The position numbers and the translations under genes are program-made. This document shows positions 9,371 through 17,363 of a stretch of DNA of 64,000 nt, piece after piece (position 1 is the first letter of the stretch; the number at the start of each line of letters is the position of its first letter). The notes under the pieces were generated by a model. The model made no database searches and had not been told where the DNA came from. It was given only the letters and a program-made list of their open reading frames with translations. Source of the stretch: Adhaeribacter soli (GTDB lineage Bacteria; Bacteroidota; Bacteroidia; Cytophagales; Hymenobacteraceae); assembly GCF_008727925.1 (NCBI RefSeq), contig NZ_VTWT01000012.1:105113-169112 (forward strand), read 5' to 3'.

Positions 9371-9466
9371 ATTCTTGTGTAATTCAATTCCGCAAAAACG
9401 GGCAGGTGTAATACCTGAACAGCCTCAATAAGGTTATGACTTTTTATACGGAATTTGCTACCGTTC

Positions 9467-10225
9467 TTACGGATGTTGGGCTAAGTATTTGGCCAATATG
9501 CGGTTAAACTCCTCGGGATGCTCCATCATGGGGGCGTGTCCGCATTTATCGATGAAATGCAGTTCGGAATTTTTAAGCAGGCGGTTAAACTCGTGGCCGA
9601 CCATTGGCGGGGTAATGGTATCGTTTAACCCCCAAACCAGCAGCGTTGGCTTATCGATCTTGGTAATATCCTTTGCCATGTTGTGGCGCTGAGCTGATTT
9701 GGCAATGGAAATGATCCGGAGGCACTTGGAGTTGCTGTTCGTAATATCGAAAACCTCGTCTACCAGTTCTTTGGTGGCTACATTCGGGTCGTAAAAGGTG
9801 TGCTTGGTACGCTCTTCCACAAAGCCGTAATTACCCCGTTTCGGAAAGGTGCCGCCCATGGAATCTTCGAACAAACCGGAGCTGCCGGTAAGCACCAGCC
9901 GCTTTACCATTTCCGGATTTTTCAGCGTATACACCAACCCCACGTGGCCACCCAGCGAATTTCCGAGCAAGGTCAGGTTTTTAAGGTTCTTAAACGCTAC
10001 GAAATCTTCGATAAAATTGCAGAGCCCGGAAACGCCGGCCTTTATAAGCGGCATCTCATAGATAGGCATGAGCGGAATAACCACCCGGTATTTATCGGAA
10101 AAGCCATCGACGACGCCCTGCCAGTTGCTTAACGCCCCAAACAAACCGTGTAAAAGCAATAAAACTTCGCCGCTGCCTTCGTCTATAAATTGATATTCGC
10201 CTTCCTGTTTAACCGTGAGTTCCAT
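9467..10225 (-). CDS. Alpha/beta hydrolase
   Basis: 252 residues with a complete catalytic set: nucleophile Ser90 in LLGNSLGGH, acid Asp202 in WGLNDTITP and His230 in KCGHAPMMEHP. The oxyanion-hole motif HGLFG is at about 26-30. A small lid (about 120-185) with several charged residues separates core strands 6 and 7. The residue before the nucleophile is Asn, not the usual His or Tyr. Family members include esterases, C-C hydrolases and haloperoxidase-like proteins; the substrate cannot be told from sequence. It is flanked by the CBS protein (96 bp) and the amidotransferase gene, all on the minus strand. Confidence 0.9.
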   Translation of the reverse strand: MELTVKQEGEYQFIDEGSGEVLLLLHGLFGALSNWQGVVDGFSDKYRVVIPLMPIYEMPLIKAGVSGLCNFIEDFVAFKNLKNLTLLGNSLGGHVGLVYTLKNPEMVKRLVLTGSSGLFEDSMGGTFPKRGNYGFVEERTKHTFYDPNVATKELVDEVFDITNSNSKCLRIISIAKSAQRHNMAKDITKIDKPTLLVWGLNDTITPPMVGHEFNRLLKNSELHFIDKCGHAPMMEHPEEFNRILAKYLAQHP

Positions 10226-10261
10226 CTCAAAAAAAATCTAATGCTGCCGGAAAATATACTG

Positions 10262-10831
10262 CTAACCGACAATTTTTGCAATACTAAGCCAATTTCGGAG
10301 TATATCCAAACCGTAGGTGGTAAGCAAAGCCTCCGGGTGAAACTGCACCGCCCAAACCGGATGTTCCACGTGGCAAAAAGCCATTAATTCTCCTTGTTTT
10401 GTTTGGGCCAGTGGCTTCAGGGTTTCGGGCAGTTCTGTAAGCAATAACGAATGATACCGCGTAACCGGCATATTTCCGGGTAAATTTTGAAACAGCGATT
10501 CGTTTAAGCAGCTTATTTCCGAAATTTTGCCGTGCATGGGCTTAGTGGCTTTCTGAAGTTTCGCCCCGTAAAATTCGCCCAAGGCCTGGTGCCCTAAGCA
10601 AATTCCTAATATCGGCAGTTTGTTGTGGTAGTGTTGAATTACTTCCATCAGCACGCCGGCCTCCTTTGGTTTCCCCGGTCCCGGCGAAAGAATTATTCCT
10701 TCGAACTGGTGCTTTTGAATTTCAGCTAAGGGAACATCGTTGCGCAATACCAGCACTTCCTGCCCTAATTGTTGAAAATAGTCGCGGAGGTTGTAGGTGA
10801 AAGAATCGAAGTTATCGAGGAGGAGCAGCAA
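10262..10831 (-). CDS. Class I glutamine amidotransferase, anthranilate/aminodeoxychorismate synthase component II
   Basis: About 189 residues from a TTG start at 10831, which gives the family N-terminus LLLLLDNFDSFTYNL and the normal length; the open frame extends 24 codons further upstream but that part has no family resemblance. The protein supplies ammonia from glutamine to TrpE or PabB for tryptophan or folate synthesis. The catalytic Cys is in GICLGHQALGEF, and the His/Glu pair is in VQFHPEALLT. The oxyanion motif ILSPGPGKP is also present. No component I gene is nearby, so trpG and pabA roles cannot be separated; stand-alone subunits often serve both pathways. Confidence 0.9.
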   Translation of the reverse strand: MLLLLDNFDSFTYNLRDYFQQLGQEVLVLRNDVPLAEIQKHQFEGIILSPGPGKPKEAGVLMEVIQHYHNKLPILGICLGHQALGEFYGAKLQKATKPMHGKISEISCLNESLFQNLPGNMPVTRYHSLLLTELPETLKPLAQTKQGELMAFCHVEHPVWAVQFHPEALLTTYGLDILRNWLSIAKIVG

Positions 10832-10957
10832 GGTTTGATTTGGAGATTTGGGAATGTGAAGATTAATAGCGTAAGGTTTAAACCCTATGCTACTGTGGAA
10901 CAATTATTTGCATGTAAAACCTCAAACAACCCTTTCTTACGTTTAATAGAGAAACCT

Positions 10958-11617
10958 CTACCTCGCAATTTTGTAATTTAAATTCAACGTTAATAAGGCC
11001 GAACTATACCTGTTTTCAACCTTAAAAGGCTCCATCTTCGGAAAAGTATTCGAAATACCCTGGTAATACTTGATCATAGGCGTAACCTGGAATTTATCAT
11101 TTTCAAAAACCTTATAGCCTGCACCAACAATACCACCAAAAATGAAATCTGCAGTTGTATGGGTTAAATCAGTTGGAACACCTATTTTGCACCCGCTTAT
11201 CGGTTTCGGATAATCGCGAAATGCTTTTACATTGTAACCGCCAAAAACTCCGATGGATGTCAGAAATTTATTTGAATTACCTAAATGAAAATTTACGGTG
11301 AGTGGAATAATCAAGTAATCTCTTTTGACTGTCATCTCTTTTCTAATGCCATCTGTATATTGATAGCATTCAGGCGTTGGTTCTTTATCTCCTTGCCTTA
11401 AATAATGAAAGCCGACAGTTGCTGAAACGCTTTGATTGAAATAATAAGTAGTATTCAATCCGCTATAATAGGTATCTCTCCTGTTTTCAAAATCGAAGGC
11501 GCTATACTTATTACTAGTTGATGAAATCACCCCGGTTTCGATACCAAAAGAAAAGTGCTGTGCATTTAAAATGGTGGAAATGAATAGTAAGAATAGCAGG
11601 CTAAGTGTATTTTTCAT
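10958..11617 (-). CDS. Outer-membrane beta-barrel protein, unknown function
   Basis: 219 residues from the ATG at 11617 (MKNTLSLLFLL); an alternative ATG lies 3 codons upstream. Signal peptide to about residue 19 (STILNA then Q). The rest alternates short amphipathic strands (FSFGIETGVISS, ATVGFHYLRQ, IIPLTVNFHLG, IGVFGGYNVKAF, FGGIVGAGYKV) as in OmpA/OprF- or PorT-type 8-strand barrels. Two cysteines in loops (ECYQ and GCKIG) could form a disulfide. Base composition is clearly more AT-rich than adjacent genes, which may indicate recent arrival. No operon partner is evident. Confidence 0.75.
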   Translation of the reverse strand: MKNTLSLLFLLFISTILNAQHFSFGIETGVISSTSNKYSAFDFENRRDTYYSGLNTTYYFNQSVSATVGFHYLRQGDKEPTPECYQYTDGIRKEMTVKRDYLIIPLTVNFHLGNSNKFLTSIGVFGGYNVKAFRDYPKPISGCKIGVPTDLTHTTADFIFGGIVGAGYKVFENDKFQVTPMIKYYQGISNTFPKMEPFKVENRYSSALLTLNLNYKIAR

Positions 11618-11671
11618 AAGTATCATTTACAAAATATTCAAAAATCACCTGATTGCTGCAATGCTATTCCC

Positions 11672-12190
11672 TTAAAACAACCCCTTCAAAACACTTAGCA
11701 AAGTCTTGGCAAACGGTAGGGCAAGACCAATTAAATCCAGTGCAAGCGGCGTAGCTTTTACTACGTACGGATAAATTACGGAAGTCTGGGAAGCGTTTTC
11801 GGCAATACTTACGCCGGCCATCTGGGAAACGTGCAGCAGCAAACCGATGGCCATACACCATTTCAAAGCACCGATTCCGGCACCCAAAACGTTATCGAAC
11901 AAGCCCAGCGGGGTAAGGCCGATTACTTTTTTAAGCGCAATGCCTACCATTCTTACGCCCAAAATGATCAGGGCAAATACTACCAGGAACGTAAGCAAAG
12001 GCAGCAAGCCGAACACATCGCCGATAAAACTTTTCATTACCGGAATGGCCGCGTTCAGGAGTTTCAAGCCGCCCAAAACGCCGATAATTAAGGCCAAAAG
12101 AGAAACAATTTCCAGCAGCAGTCCTTTGCGAAAGCCCATAAAAGCGCCATACGCAAGCGGTATTGCCAGAAACCAGTCAAATGTTGTCAC
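11672..12190 (-). CDS. CvpA family membrane protein
   Basis: 172 residues with four hydrophobic segments (about 8-25, 29-48, 62-83 and 108-127). The N-terminus DWFLAIPLAYGAFMGFRKGLL has the conserved family pattern of an aspartate before helix 1 and a G-x-x-K/R-G loop after it. CvpA proteins are inner-membrane proteins linked to colicin V export, purine-starvation growth and envelope-stress phenotypes; the molecular role is unsettled. A strong hairpin separates it from yqeY upstream, so it probably has its own promoter. Confidence 0.88.
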   Translation of the reverse strand: MTTFDWFLAIPLAYGAFMGFRKGLLLEIVSLLALIIGVLGGLKLLNAAIPVMKSFIGDVFGLLPLLTFLVVFALIILGVRMVGIALKKVIGLTPLGLFDNVLGAGIGALKWCMAIGLLLHVSQMAGVSIAENASQTSVIYPYVVKATPLALDLIGLALPFAKTLLSVLKGLF

Positions 12191-12207
12191 GTCAAGAAGA
12201 ATGTAAT

Positions 12208-12240
12208 AAACCTCACAGGTTTTTGAAACCTGTGAGGTTT
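12208..12240 (-). terminator. Perfect 15-bp hairpin after the YqeY gene
   Basis: AAACCTCACAGGTTT at 12208-12222 pairs perfectly with AAACCTGTGAGGTTT at 12226-12240 across a 3-base loop, with T/A runs on both flanks. It lies 15 bp past the YqeY stop and 17 bp before the CvpA start, so it probably terminates the YqeY transcript. The A/T-bounded symmetrical form would also work on the other strand. Confidence 0.7.
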
Positions 12241-12255
12241 TGATTAATTAATAAA

Positions 12256-12717
12256 TTAAGCGTCGGTGTTGTTTAAAAGGGCGTTCACCGCGTTTGAGAT
12301 CGCTTTTCCGTCGGCTTGGCCGGCCAGCTCGCGCGCGGCCACGCCCATTACTTTCCCCAGATCCGAAGGCCCTAAAGCACCTACCCGGTTTATGATCTCG
12401 AGCAGTTTAATGCGAAGGTCGCCTTCATCGAGCTGGGCCGGCAGGTATTCTTCGATCACCGCAAGCTCAGCCAGTTCAACTTCTTCCAGGTCGGAACGGT
12501 ATTGTTTTTTATACACTTCTGCCGATTCGCGGCGCTGCTTGGCGGCTTTATTCAGTAATTTCAGTTCCTGATCGGGTGTCAGGGCTTCGGCCGCGCCTTT
12601 TTCGGTTTCGGCCAGCATGATCTGGCTTTTTATGCTCCGCAAGGCCTGCAGGCGCACTTTATCTTTCGCCAGCATCGCTTGCTTAATGTCGGCTTCAATT
12701 CTCTCTTTTAAGCTCAT
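12256..12717 (-). CDS. YqeY/GatB-tail domain protein
   Basis: 153 residues, the normal length of stand-alone YqeY proteins. It starts MSLKERIEADIKQAMLAKDK and contains the family blocks LRSIKSQIMLAETEKG, AAKQRRESAEVYK and IEEYLPAQLDEG. The domain is homologous to the C-terminal tail of the amidotransferase subunit GatB and is thought to bind tRNA, but the cellular role of stand-alone members is not established. It is all-helical with no catalytic residues. The gene is monocistronic: a hairpin follows its stop and a 300-bp gap precedes it. Confidence 0.93.
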   Translation of the reverse strand: MSLKERIEADIKQAMLAKDKVRLQALRSIKSQIMLAETEKGAAEALTPDQELKLLNKAAKQRRESAEVYKKQYRSDLEEVELAELAVIEEYLPAQLDEGDLRIKLLEIINRVGALGPSDLGKVMGVAARELAGQADGKAISNAVNALLNNTDA

Positions 12718-12905
12718 AGTTTTTATAATTTGGGAATTTGAAGATTCGGAAACTTGAGAATGAATCTATTTCCGAATCTCAGATCATTTAAATCTAACAA
12801 TTTAACAGTTCAGCCATGAAACCATTTAAGTACTTTTCCGGCCGAAACTGCTACCATTTCGGCAAGTACGGAGAAAGCCGTGAAAGATATAAAGAAAAAA
12901 GGCCG

Positions 12906-12913
12906 TAATTTTG
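12906..12913 (+). promoter_or_regulatory. Candidate -7 box upstream of pdxJ
   Basis: TAATTTTG fits TAnnTTTG. No good -33 TTG is seen at the right distance, so support is partial. It lies 109 bp before the pdxJ ATG, leaving a leader that contains an inverted repeat. The rest of the 12718-13021 gap holds only a short inverted repeat (GATTCGGAAA at 12743-12752 with its complement at 12769-12778). Confidence 0.4.
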
Positions 12914-12915
12914 AA

Positions 12916-13002
12916 TTCGATATTTCGACTGTTCGATTTTCGATTATTCGACTATCTTCAAATTTGTTTTCGTATTAAAAAATCGAACAATCGAATATCG
13001 AA
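12916..13002. repeat. Inverted repeat in the pdxJ leader
   Basis: An arm at 12916-12940 (begins TTCGATATTTCGACTGTTCG) is matched in inverted orientation by 12977-13002, with about three differences. The arms are rich in the words TTCGA and ATCGAA, so the unit is also internally repetitive. It ends 20 bp before the pdxJ start codon and would fold in the leader RNA. Confidence 0.6.
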
Positions 13003-13021
13003 CATTCCAACCTACGAATTC

Positions 13022-13753
13022 ATGGCTAAACTGAGCGTAAATATAAACAAAATTGCCACCATCCGGAACGCCCGCGGCGGCAACAACCCCGACCTGATAA
13101 AAGTAGCCCTCGATTGCGAACGGTTCGGCGCTCAGGGCATAACCGTGCACCCGCGTCCTGACGAACGCCACATCCGCTACCAAGACGTACTGGATCTGAA
13201 AAATGTGGTAACGACCGAGTTCAACATTGAAGGTAACCCAACCCCGGATTTCCTGGAACTGGTAAAAAAAGTAAAGCCCGAACAGGTAACCTTAGTGCCC
13301 GATGCGCCCGACGCCATTACCTCCAACGCCGGCTGGGACACCGTAAAACACCAGGCTTTCCTGAAACTCACTATCAAAGAACTTAAGGACTTGGGCATGC
13401 GTGTTTCCATATTCGTAGATCCGTTGGCTGAAATGGTGGAAGCCGCCAAAGAAACCGGTACCGACCGCATTGAACTTTACACTGAAGCCTACGCCAAAAA
13501 CTACCACCAGAACCGCGAAGCCGCCATTGCACCCTATAAATCGGTAGCCATGCTGGCCCAAAAACTAGGCCTTGGCTTAAACGCCGGCCACGACCTGGAC
13601 CTGGACAACTTGAAATACCTGCACCAGAATTTACCCGGCCTGCTGGAAGTTTCGATTGGGCACGCTTTGATCTGTGATGCGCTTTATTATGGTTTGGAAA
13701 ATACCATTCAGCTTTATTTGCGGCAGCTTGACCCCACCCCTACCCTCCCCTAA
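13022..13753 (+). CDS. pdxJ: Pyridoxine 5'-phosphate synthase
   Basis: 243 residues from the ATG at 13022 ([20 protein letters not shown]); the longer open frame upstream is the repeat-rich leader. The enzyme condenses 1-deoxyxylulose 5-phosphate with aminoacetone 3-phosphate to form pyridoxine 5'-phosphate, the ring-closing step of the DXP-dependent vitamin B6 route. Conserved blocks include [12 protein letters not shown] (substrate His and Arg), [16 protein letters not shown] and [15 protein letters not shown]. The TIM barrel is complete. The last codons (D-P-T-P-T-L-P) and the TAA come from a dispersed repeat that has merged with the gene end; the core fold should be unaffected. Confidence 0.96.
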   Translation: MAKLSVNINKIATIRNARGGNNPDLIKVALDCERFGAQGITVHPRPDERHIRYQDVLDLKNVVTTEFNIEGNPTPDFLELVKKVKPEQVTLVPDAPDAITSNAGWDTVKHQAFLKLTIKELKDLGMRVSIFVDPLAEMVEAAKETGTDRIELYTEAYAKNYHQNREAAIAPYKSVAMLAQKLGLGLNAGHDLDLDNLKYLHQNLPGLLEVSIGHALICDALYYGLENTIQLYLRQLDPTPTLP

Positions 13754-13900
13754 TTCAGGGGAGGGAGTCTTTTACTGAAATTTCAGAGACTCTGTTTTAA
13801 AATCACAAATTGCCAAGTTCAAGCAAAGATTGCTTCAAAATTAAAAAACCTGCTAACCGAGTCCTCCTCCCCTGTTTTTAGGGGAGGGCCGGGGTGGGGT
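13732..13900. repeat. Type-A repeat pair overlapping the pdxJ stop and abutting mnmH
   Basis: The left arm 13732-13773 reads ACCCCACCCC, a short linker, then hairpin CCCTCCCCT-AATTC-AGGGGAGGG and a T-rich tail. The right arm 13862-13900 is the same element inverted, with hairpin loop AAAAAC. The left hairpin contains the pdxJ TAA and probably also terminates it. The right arm ends 5 bp before the mnmH ATG. The 88 bp between the arms hold no gene. Other members lie at 42888-43234 and 48935-49650. Confidence 0.9.
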
Positions 13901-13905
13901 CCAAT

Positions 13906-14949
13906 ATGCCGATCAATAGAATTCCTATTTCCGAAGTTCTTTCTTTAAAAGAACACCTGCCGCTGCTCGATATCCGTTCGCCGAAAGAGTTTGCGGCCGG
14001 CCATATTCCGGGCGCCTTAAGTTTTCCGCTTTTTTCCGACGAAGAACGCCACCAGATCGGCACGGCTTACAAACAGATTTCGCAGGAAAAAGCGGTGCTG
14101 ATGGGACTGGATTTTTTCGGGCCGAACATGAGCGCTATGGTAAAGCAGGCAAAAAAGCTGGCGCCGGGAAAAGAAGTGCTGCTACATTGCTGGCGCGGGG
14201 GCATGCGGAGCCAAAGCGTAGCCTGGCTTCTGGACCTGGCCGGTTTCAAGGTGCATCTGCTCGATTTCGGGTATAAAAGCTACCGCCATTATGCACTGGA
14301 ACAATTCGGAAAGAAATACCGCTTGCTTTTAATTGGCGGGGCAACCGGCAGCGGCAAAACCGAAATCCTGACTGAACTTATTAAGCTGAACGAACCGGTG
14401 ATCGATCTGGAAAAACTAGCCAACCACAAAGGCTCGGCTTTCGGCACCATCGGTATGCCCCCGCAGGGAACCATCGAGCAATTCGAAAACGACCTGGCTC
14501 TGGAATTAGCTGCTTTAAACGTAAGCAAAACTACCTGGCTCGAAGACGAAAGCATCAGTATTGGAAAAGTGAACGTTCCCAAGCCATTCCACGAACAGAT
14601 GCGCGCCGCCCCGGTCTTAAAACTGGAGATTCCGCGGGAAGTCCGGGTAAAGAAACTGGCGGAAGAATATTGTAAAGTTAAAAAAGAGGTTCTGTCTGGT
14701 TCCATCACTAAAATCCAGAAACGTCTGGGTGGCCTGTCTACCAAAGAAGCCTTAGCTGCCATCGAAGCCGGCGATATGGAAAAGATGGTGGAGATTGCGT
14801 TGGTTTACTACGACAAAGCTTACCAGTTCGAGCTCGACCACAAAGAAAACATTCAGATCATAAACGTACCGCTTGAAACAACCAATGCTGCTGAAAATGC
14901 GGAAATACTGCTGAACGTTGCGAAGAAAAATGGTATGCTTTTGAGGTAA
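13906..14949 (+). CDS. mnmH: tRNA 2-selenouridine synthase
   Basis: 347 residues from the ATG at 13906 (MPINRIPISEV); an in-frame GTG 4 codons earlier lies inside a repeat and is less likely. The enzyme replaces sulfur with selenium at the wobble 2-thiouridine of tRNAs for Lys, Glu and Gln, using selenophosphate. The N-terminal rhodanese domain holds the catalytic Cys95 in LLHCWRGGMRSQS. The C-terminal part has a P-loop GGATGSGKT at 144-152. The adjacent selD supplies selenophosphate, which strengthens the assignment. The start codon sits immediately after a type-A repeat arm, so the native promoter may have been displaced or provided by that repeat. Confidence 0.95.
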   Translation: MPINRIPISEVLSLKEHLPLLDIRSPKEFAAGHIPGALSFPLFSDEERHQIGTAYKQISQEKAVLMGLDFFGPNMSAMVKQAKKLAPGKEVLLHCWRGGMRSQSVAWLLDLAGFKVHLLDFGYKSYRHYALEQFGKKYRLLLIGGATGSGKTEILTELIKLNEPVIDLEKLANHKGSAFGTIGMPPQGTIEQFENDLALELAALNVSKTTWLEDESISIGKVNVPKPFHEQMRAAPVLKLEIPREVRVKKLAEEYCKVKKEVLSGSITKIQKRLGGLSTKEALAAIEAGDMEKMVEIALVYYDKAYQFELDHKENIQIINVPLETTNAAENAEILLNVAKKNGMLLR

Positions 14950-14959
14950 AAGACTGAAT

Positions 14960-15061
14960 GCTGGTGCGAGCCTCCGGCTCGTACCTATGCTACTTTTTTA
15001 AGAGCTAAACAAGGAATTAAAAGCTGAATTAAATAGATACGAGCCGGAGGCTCGCACCAGC
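14960..15061. repeat. Perfect 24-bp inverted repeat between mnmH and selD
   Basis: 14960-14983 (begins GCTGGTGCGAGCCTCC) is perfectly repeated in inverted orientation at 15038-15061. Each arm also folds on itself (GAGCC-TCC-GGCTC). The 54 bp between arms are AT-rich and contain a short T run. It fills most of the mnmH-selD spacer. Confidence 0.9.
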
Positions 15062-15088
15062 AAACACAAAAATTTTAAACTAGAATTC

Positions 15089-16141
15089 ATGTCAGATATA
15101 GAAATCTCCGAAATAAAACTTACTCAATACAGCCACGGCGCGGGCTGCGGCTGCAAAATCTCGCCGAAAATCCTCGACCAGATCCTGCATTCCGCCATAG
15201 AAATCCCCAAAGATAAAAACCTGCTGGTTGGCAACGATTCGCGCGACGATGCGGCGGTTTACGACATCGGCAACGGACAAGCCATTATCAGCACCACCGA
15301 TTTTTTCATGCCGATTGTGGACGATGCCTTCGATTTCGGGCAGATCGCCTCGGCAAACGCCATTTCCGATGTGTATGCCATGGGCGGGAAACCGCTGATG
15401 GCGATTGCGGTTTTAGGTTGGCCGATCGACAAACTGGCGCCGGAAGTGGCAAAGCGTGTAATTGAAGGCAGCCGGCATTTGTGCCACCAGGCCGGTATTC
15501 CGCTGGCCGGCGGCCATTCCATCGATTCACCGGAGCCCATTTTTGGGTTGGCCGTTACCGGGATGGTGCAAATTGAAAACCTGAAACAGAACAACACGGC
15601 TACCGAAGGCTGTGAGCTTTACCTGACCAAACCGCTCGGTGTAGGCATTTTAACCACTGCGCAGAAAAAAGGCCTATTGCAACCGGAACACGCCCAGATC
15701 GCGCCAAAGCAAATGATGCAGCTGAATAAAATCGGCGCGGAATTAGGCAAACTCAAGAGCGTAAAAGCCCTGACCGATGTAACCGGTTTCGGTTTACTGG
15801 GTCACTTAAGCGAAATGTGCGAAGGCAGCAACCTGAACGCCGAAATAGAATTCGGCAAAGTGCCGAAAATTGCCGAAGCCGAAGAATATCGTTTGCAGAA
15901 AGCCATTCCCGGAGGTACCAACCGCAACTTCGACAGCTACGGCCATAAAGTCGGCCCGCTTACTGACGAACAGAAACATTACCTCTGTGATCCGCAAACT
16001 TCCGGCGGTTTACTGGTGGCCGTGCAGCCGGAAAACCGGGAAGAAGTTCAGGAAGTTTTTGCGAACTTTGGCCTGCAATTAGAAGCTTTCGGAAAACTGA
16101 CCGCTGCTACCGGCGCAACCGAACGCATTCAAATAAAGTAA
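15089..16141 (+). CDS. selD: Selenide, water dikinase (selenophosphate synthetase), cysteine form
   Basis: 350 residues. The enzyme makes selenophosphate from selenide and ATP. The active-site segment [13 protein letters not shown] has Cys20 and Lys23, equivalent to Cys17 and Lys20 of the E. coli enzyme, so no selenocysteine codon is used. Downstream family blocks are [43 protein letters not shown] and CDPQTSGGL. It follows mnmH, so the visible use of selenophosphate is tRNA selenouridine; no selA, selB or tRNA-Sec gene lies in the window. The esterase gene begins 8 bp after its stop. Confidence 0.97.
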   Translation: MSDIEISEIKLTQYSHGAGCGCKISPKILDQILHSAIEIPKDKNLLVGNDSRDDAAVYDIGNGQAIISTTDFFMPIVDDAFDFGQIASANAISDVYAMGGKPLMAIAVLGWPIDKLAPEVAKRVIEGSRHLCHQAGIPLAGGHSIDSPEPIFGLAVTGMVQIENLKQNNTATEGCELYLTKPLGVGILTTAQKKGLLQPEHAQIAPKQMMQLNKIGAELGKLKSVKALTDVTGFGLLGHLSEMCEGSNLNAEIEFGKVPKIAEAEEYRLQKAIPGGTNRNFDSYGHKVGPLTDEQKHYLCDPQTSGGLLVAVQPENREEVQEVFANFGLQLEAFGKLTAATGATERIQIK

Positions 16142-16148
16142 CCCTATT

Positions 16149-16934
16149 ATGAATCTACACTTCCGCACCCTCGGCGAAGGCCGCCCTTTCGTAATTCTGC
16201 ACGGCCTTTTCGGCACTTCCGATAACTGGCAAACGCTGGGCCGCCGCTTTTCCGAAACGCACAAAGTTTACCTCGCAGACATGCGCAACCACGGCCGCAC
16301 CGAACACAGCGCCGCGTTCGATTACCAGCTCATGGCCGACGACATAAAAGAATTTGTGGAAAGCGAAAACCTGCAGGACCCGATCATCATGGGCCACAGC
16401 ATGGGCGGCAAAGCGGCGATGCAATTCGCGCTGCAAAACCCGGAGCTGCTTTCGGAGTTGATCGTAGTAGACATTGCGCCAAAATCTTACCCGCCGCACC
16501 ACGACGAAATCATTGCCGGCCTGAAAGCCATTGACCTGGCCAGCCTGAAAAGCCGGAACGAGGCCGACGAACAATTGAAAGCTTACGTGCCGGAAGCCGA
16601 TACGCGTTTGTTCCTGCTTAAGAACCTGTACCGCAAAGAAGACAACACCTTCGCCTGGCGCGCAAACCTGCAGGCCGTAGAAGAAAACATCGACAAGCTC
16701 ACCAACAACATTCAACTGGCTTCTTCCTTCCCGAAACCGACCCTGTTTATTCGCGGCGGCCGGTCCCGGTACATTAAACCCGAAGACACTGCCACCATCA
16801 AGGAATACTTTCCGGCCGCCAGAATAGAAACCATCGAAGAAGCCGGCCACTGGGTACACGCCGAAGCCCCGGAGAAGTTCTACGACATTGTAATGAATTT
16901 TCTGAAGCAGGTTTTAGACACAAGTATCAGGTAG
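16149..16934 (+). CDS. Alpha/beta hydrolase, YbfF-like esterase
   Basis: 261 residues. The N-terminus MNLHFRTLGEGRPFVILHGLFGTSDNW is typical of YbfF and related acyl esterases. The nucleophile Ser84 sits in MGHSMGGKAAM, the oxyanion motif is HGLFG (18-22), and the catalytic His is in EEAGHWVHAEAP. The motif RNHGRTEHS fits the acidic residue region of this subfamily. It probably hydrolyses short acyl or thioester bonds; the natural substrate is unknown. The 7-bp spacing to selD suggests co-transcription, though no functional link to selenium is evident. The last residues (Q-V-L-D-T-S-I-R) run into a repeat-rich spacer. Confidence 0.92.
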   Translation: MNLHFRTLGEGRPFVILHGLFGTSDNWQTLGRRFSETHKVYLADMRNHGRTEHSAAFDYQLMADDIKEFVESENLQDPIIMGHSMGGKAAMQFALQNPELLSELIVVDIAPKSYPPHHDEIIAGLKAIDLASLKSRNEADEQLKAYVPEADTRLFLLKNLYRKEDNTFAWRANLQAVEENIDKLTNNIQLASSFPKPTLFIRGGRSRYIKPEDTATIKEYFPAARIETIEEAGHWVHAEAPEKFYDIVMNFLKQVLDTSIR

Positions 16935-16988
16935 CAAGACACAAGACTTTTTTAGCATAGAATGATAACTTTTTAGGTACAAAATGAA

Positions 16989-17079
16989 AAAGCTCTTCCG
17001 GATTTGCAACCCTACAACACAAAAAAGCTCTTTCGGATTTGTAATCCGGAAGTTTTGAGTTGCGGATTTGTAATCCGCC
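16989..17079. repeat. Hairpin repeats with conserved ACA/TGT loop, three tandem copies
   Basis: Three related units lie in tandem at about 16989-17011, 17022-17050 and 17062-17079. The first two share AAAGCTCTTYCGGATTTG. The last two form hairpins with loop TGT and stem CGGATT/AATCCG. Related hairpins with different stems occur at 56550-56597 and 57470-57488. The gap 16935-17363 holds no gene. Confidence 0.75.
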
Positions 17080-17242
17080 TGGCACTAAAGCTGGCTATAA
17101 AACACTAAACTATTCGGCTTAAAAGTCGGTTTGCAAATCTTTCTAACACTTGCTACGGGATTTAAAACCCTAAAGAGCAGTGCTGAAAACAGTAGTGTTT
17201 TGTGTAAAGGTCCTTTAAAATAAAATACCCCTACACTACCTA

Positions 17243-17302
17243 TCATTCAGGAAGAATCTTGTGAATTCTGTGCTTCGAAGTCAGAAGATTCTTTCAGAAT
17301 GA
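17243..17302. repeat. Imperfect palindromic repeat
   Basis: TCATTCAGGAAGAATCTT (17243-17260) pairs with 17285-17302 with two mismatches. The left half plus GTGAATTC recurs inverted at 34384-34409 with one mismatch, showing a dispersed family. It lies 60 bp before the RsmI-like gene. Confidence 0.7.
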
Positions 17303-17363
17303 CAATTAAAGTTACCTCTTTTATTACCTATCTAATGCTTTTTAAACTTTAACCTTCCTTCTC

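Noticed and set aside
12911..13021. N-terminal extension of PdxJ by 37 codons
   Set aside because: It translates an inverted repeat of TTCGA words; the family N-terminus begins at the ATG at 13022.
16155..16859. 234-codon minus-strand frame opposite the YbfF-like esterase
   Set aside because: Antisense shadow of a gene with an intact Ser-His catalytic set.
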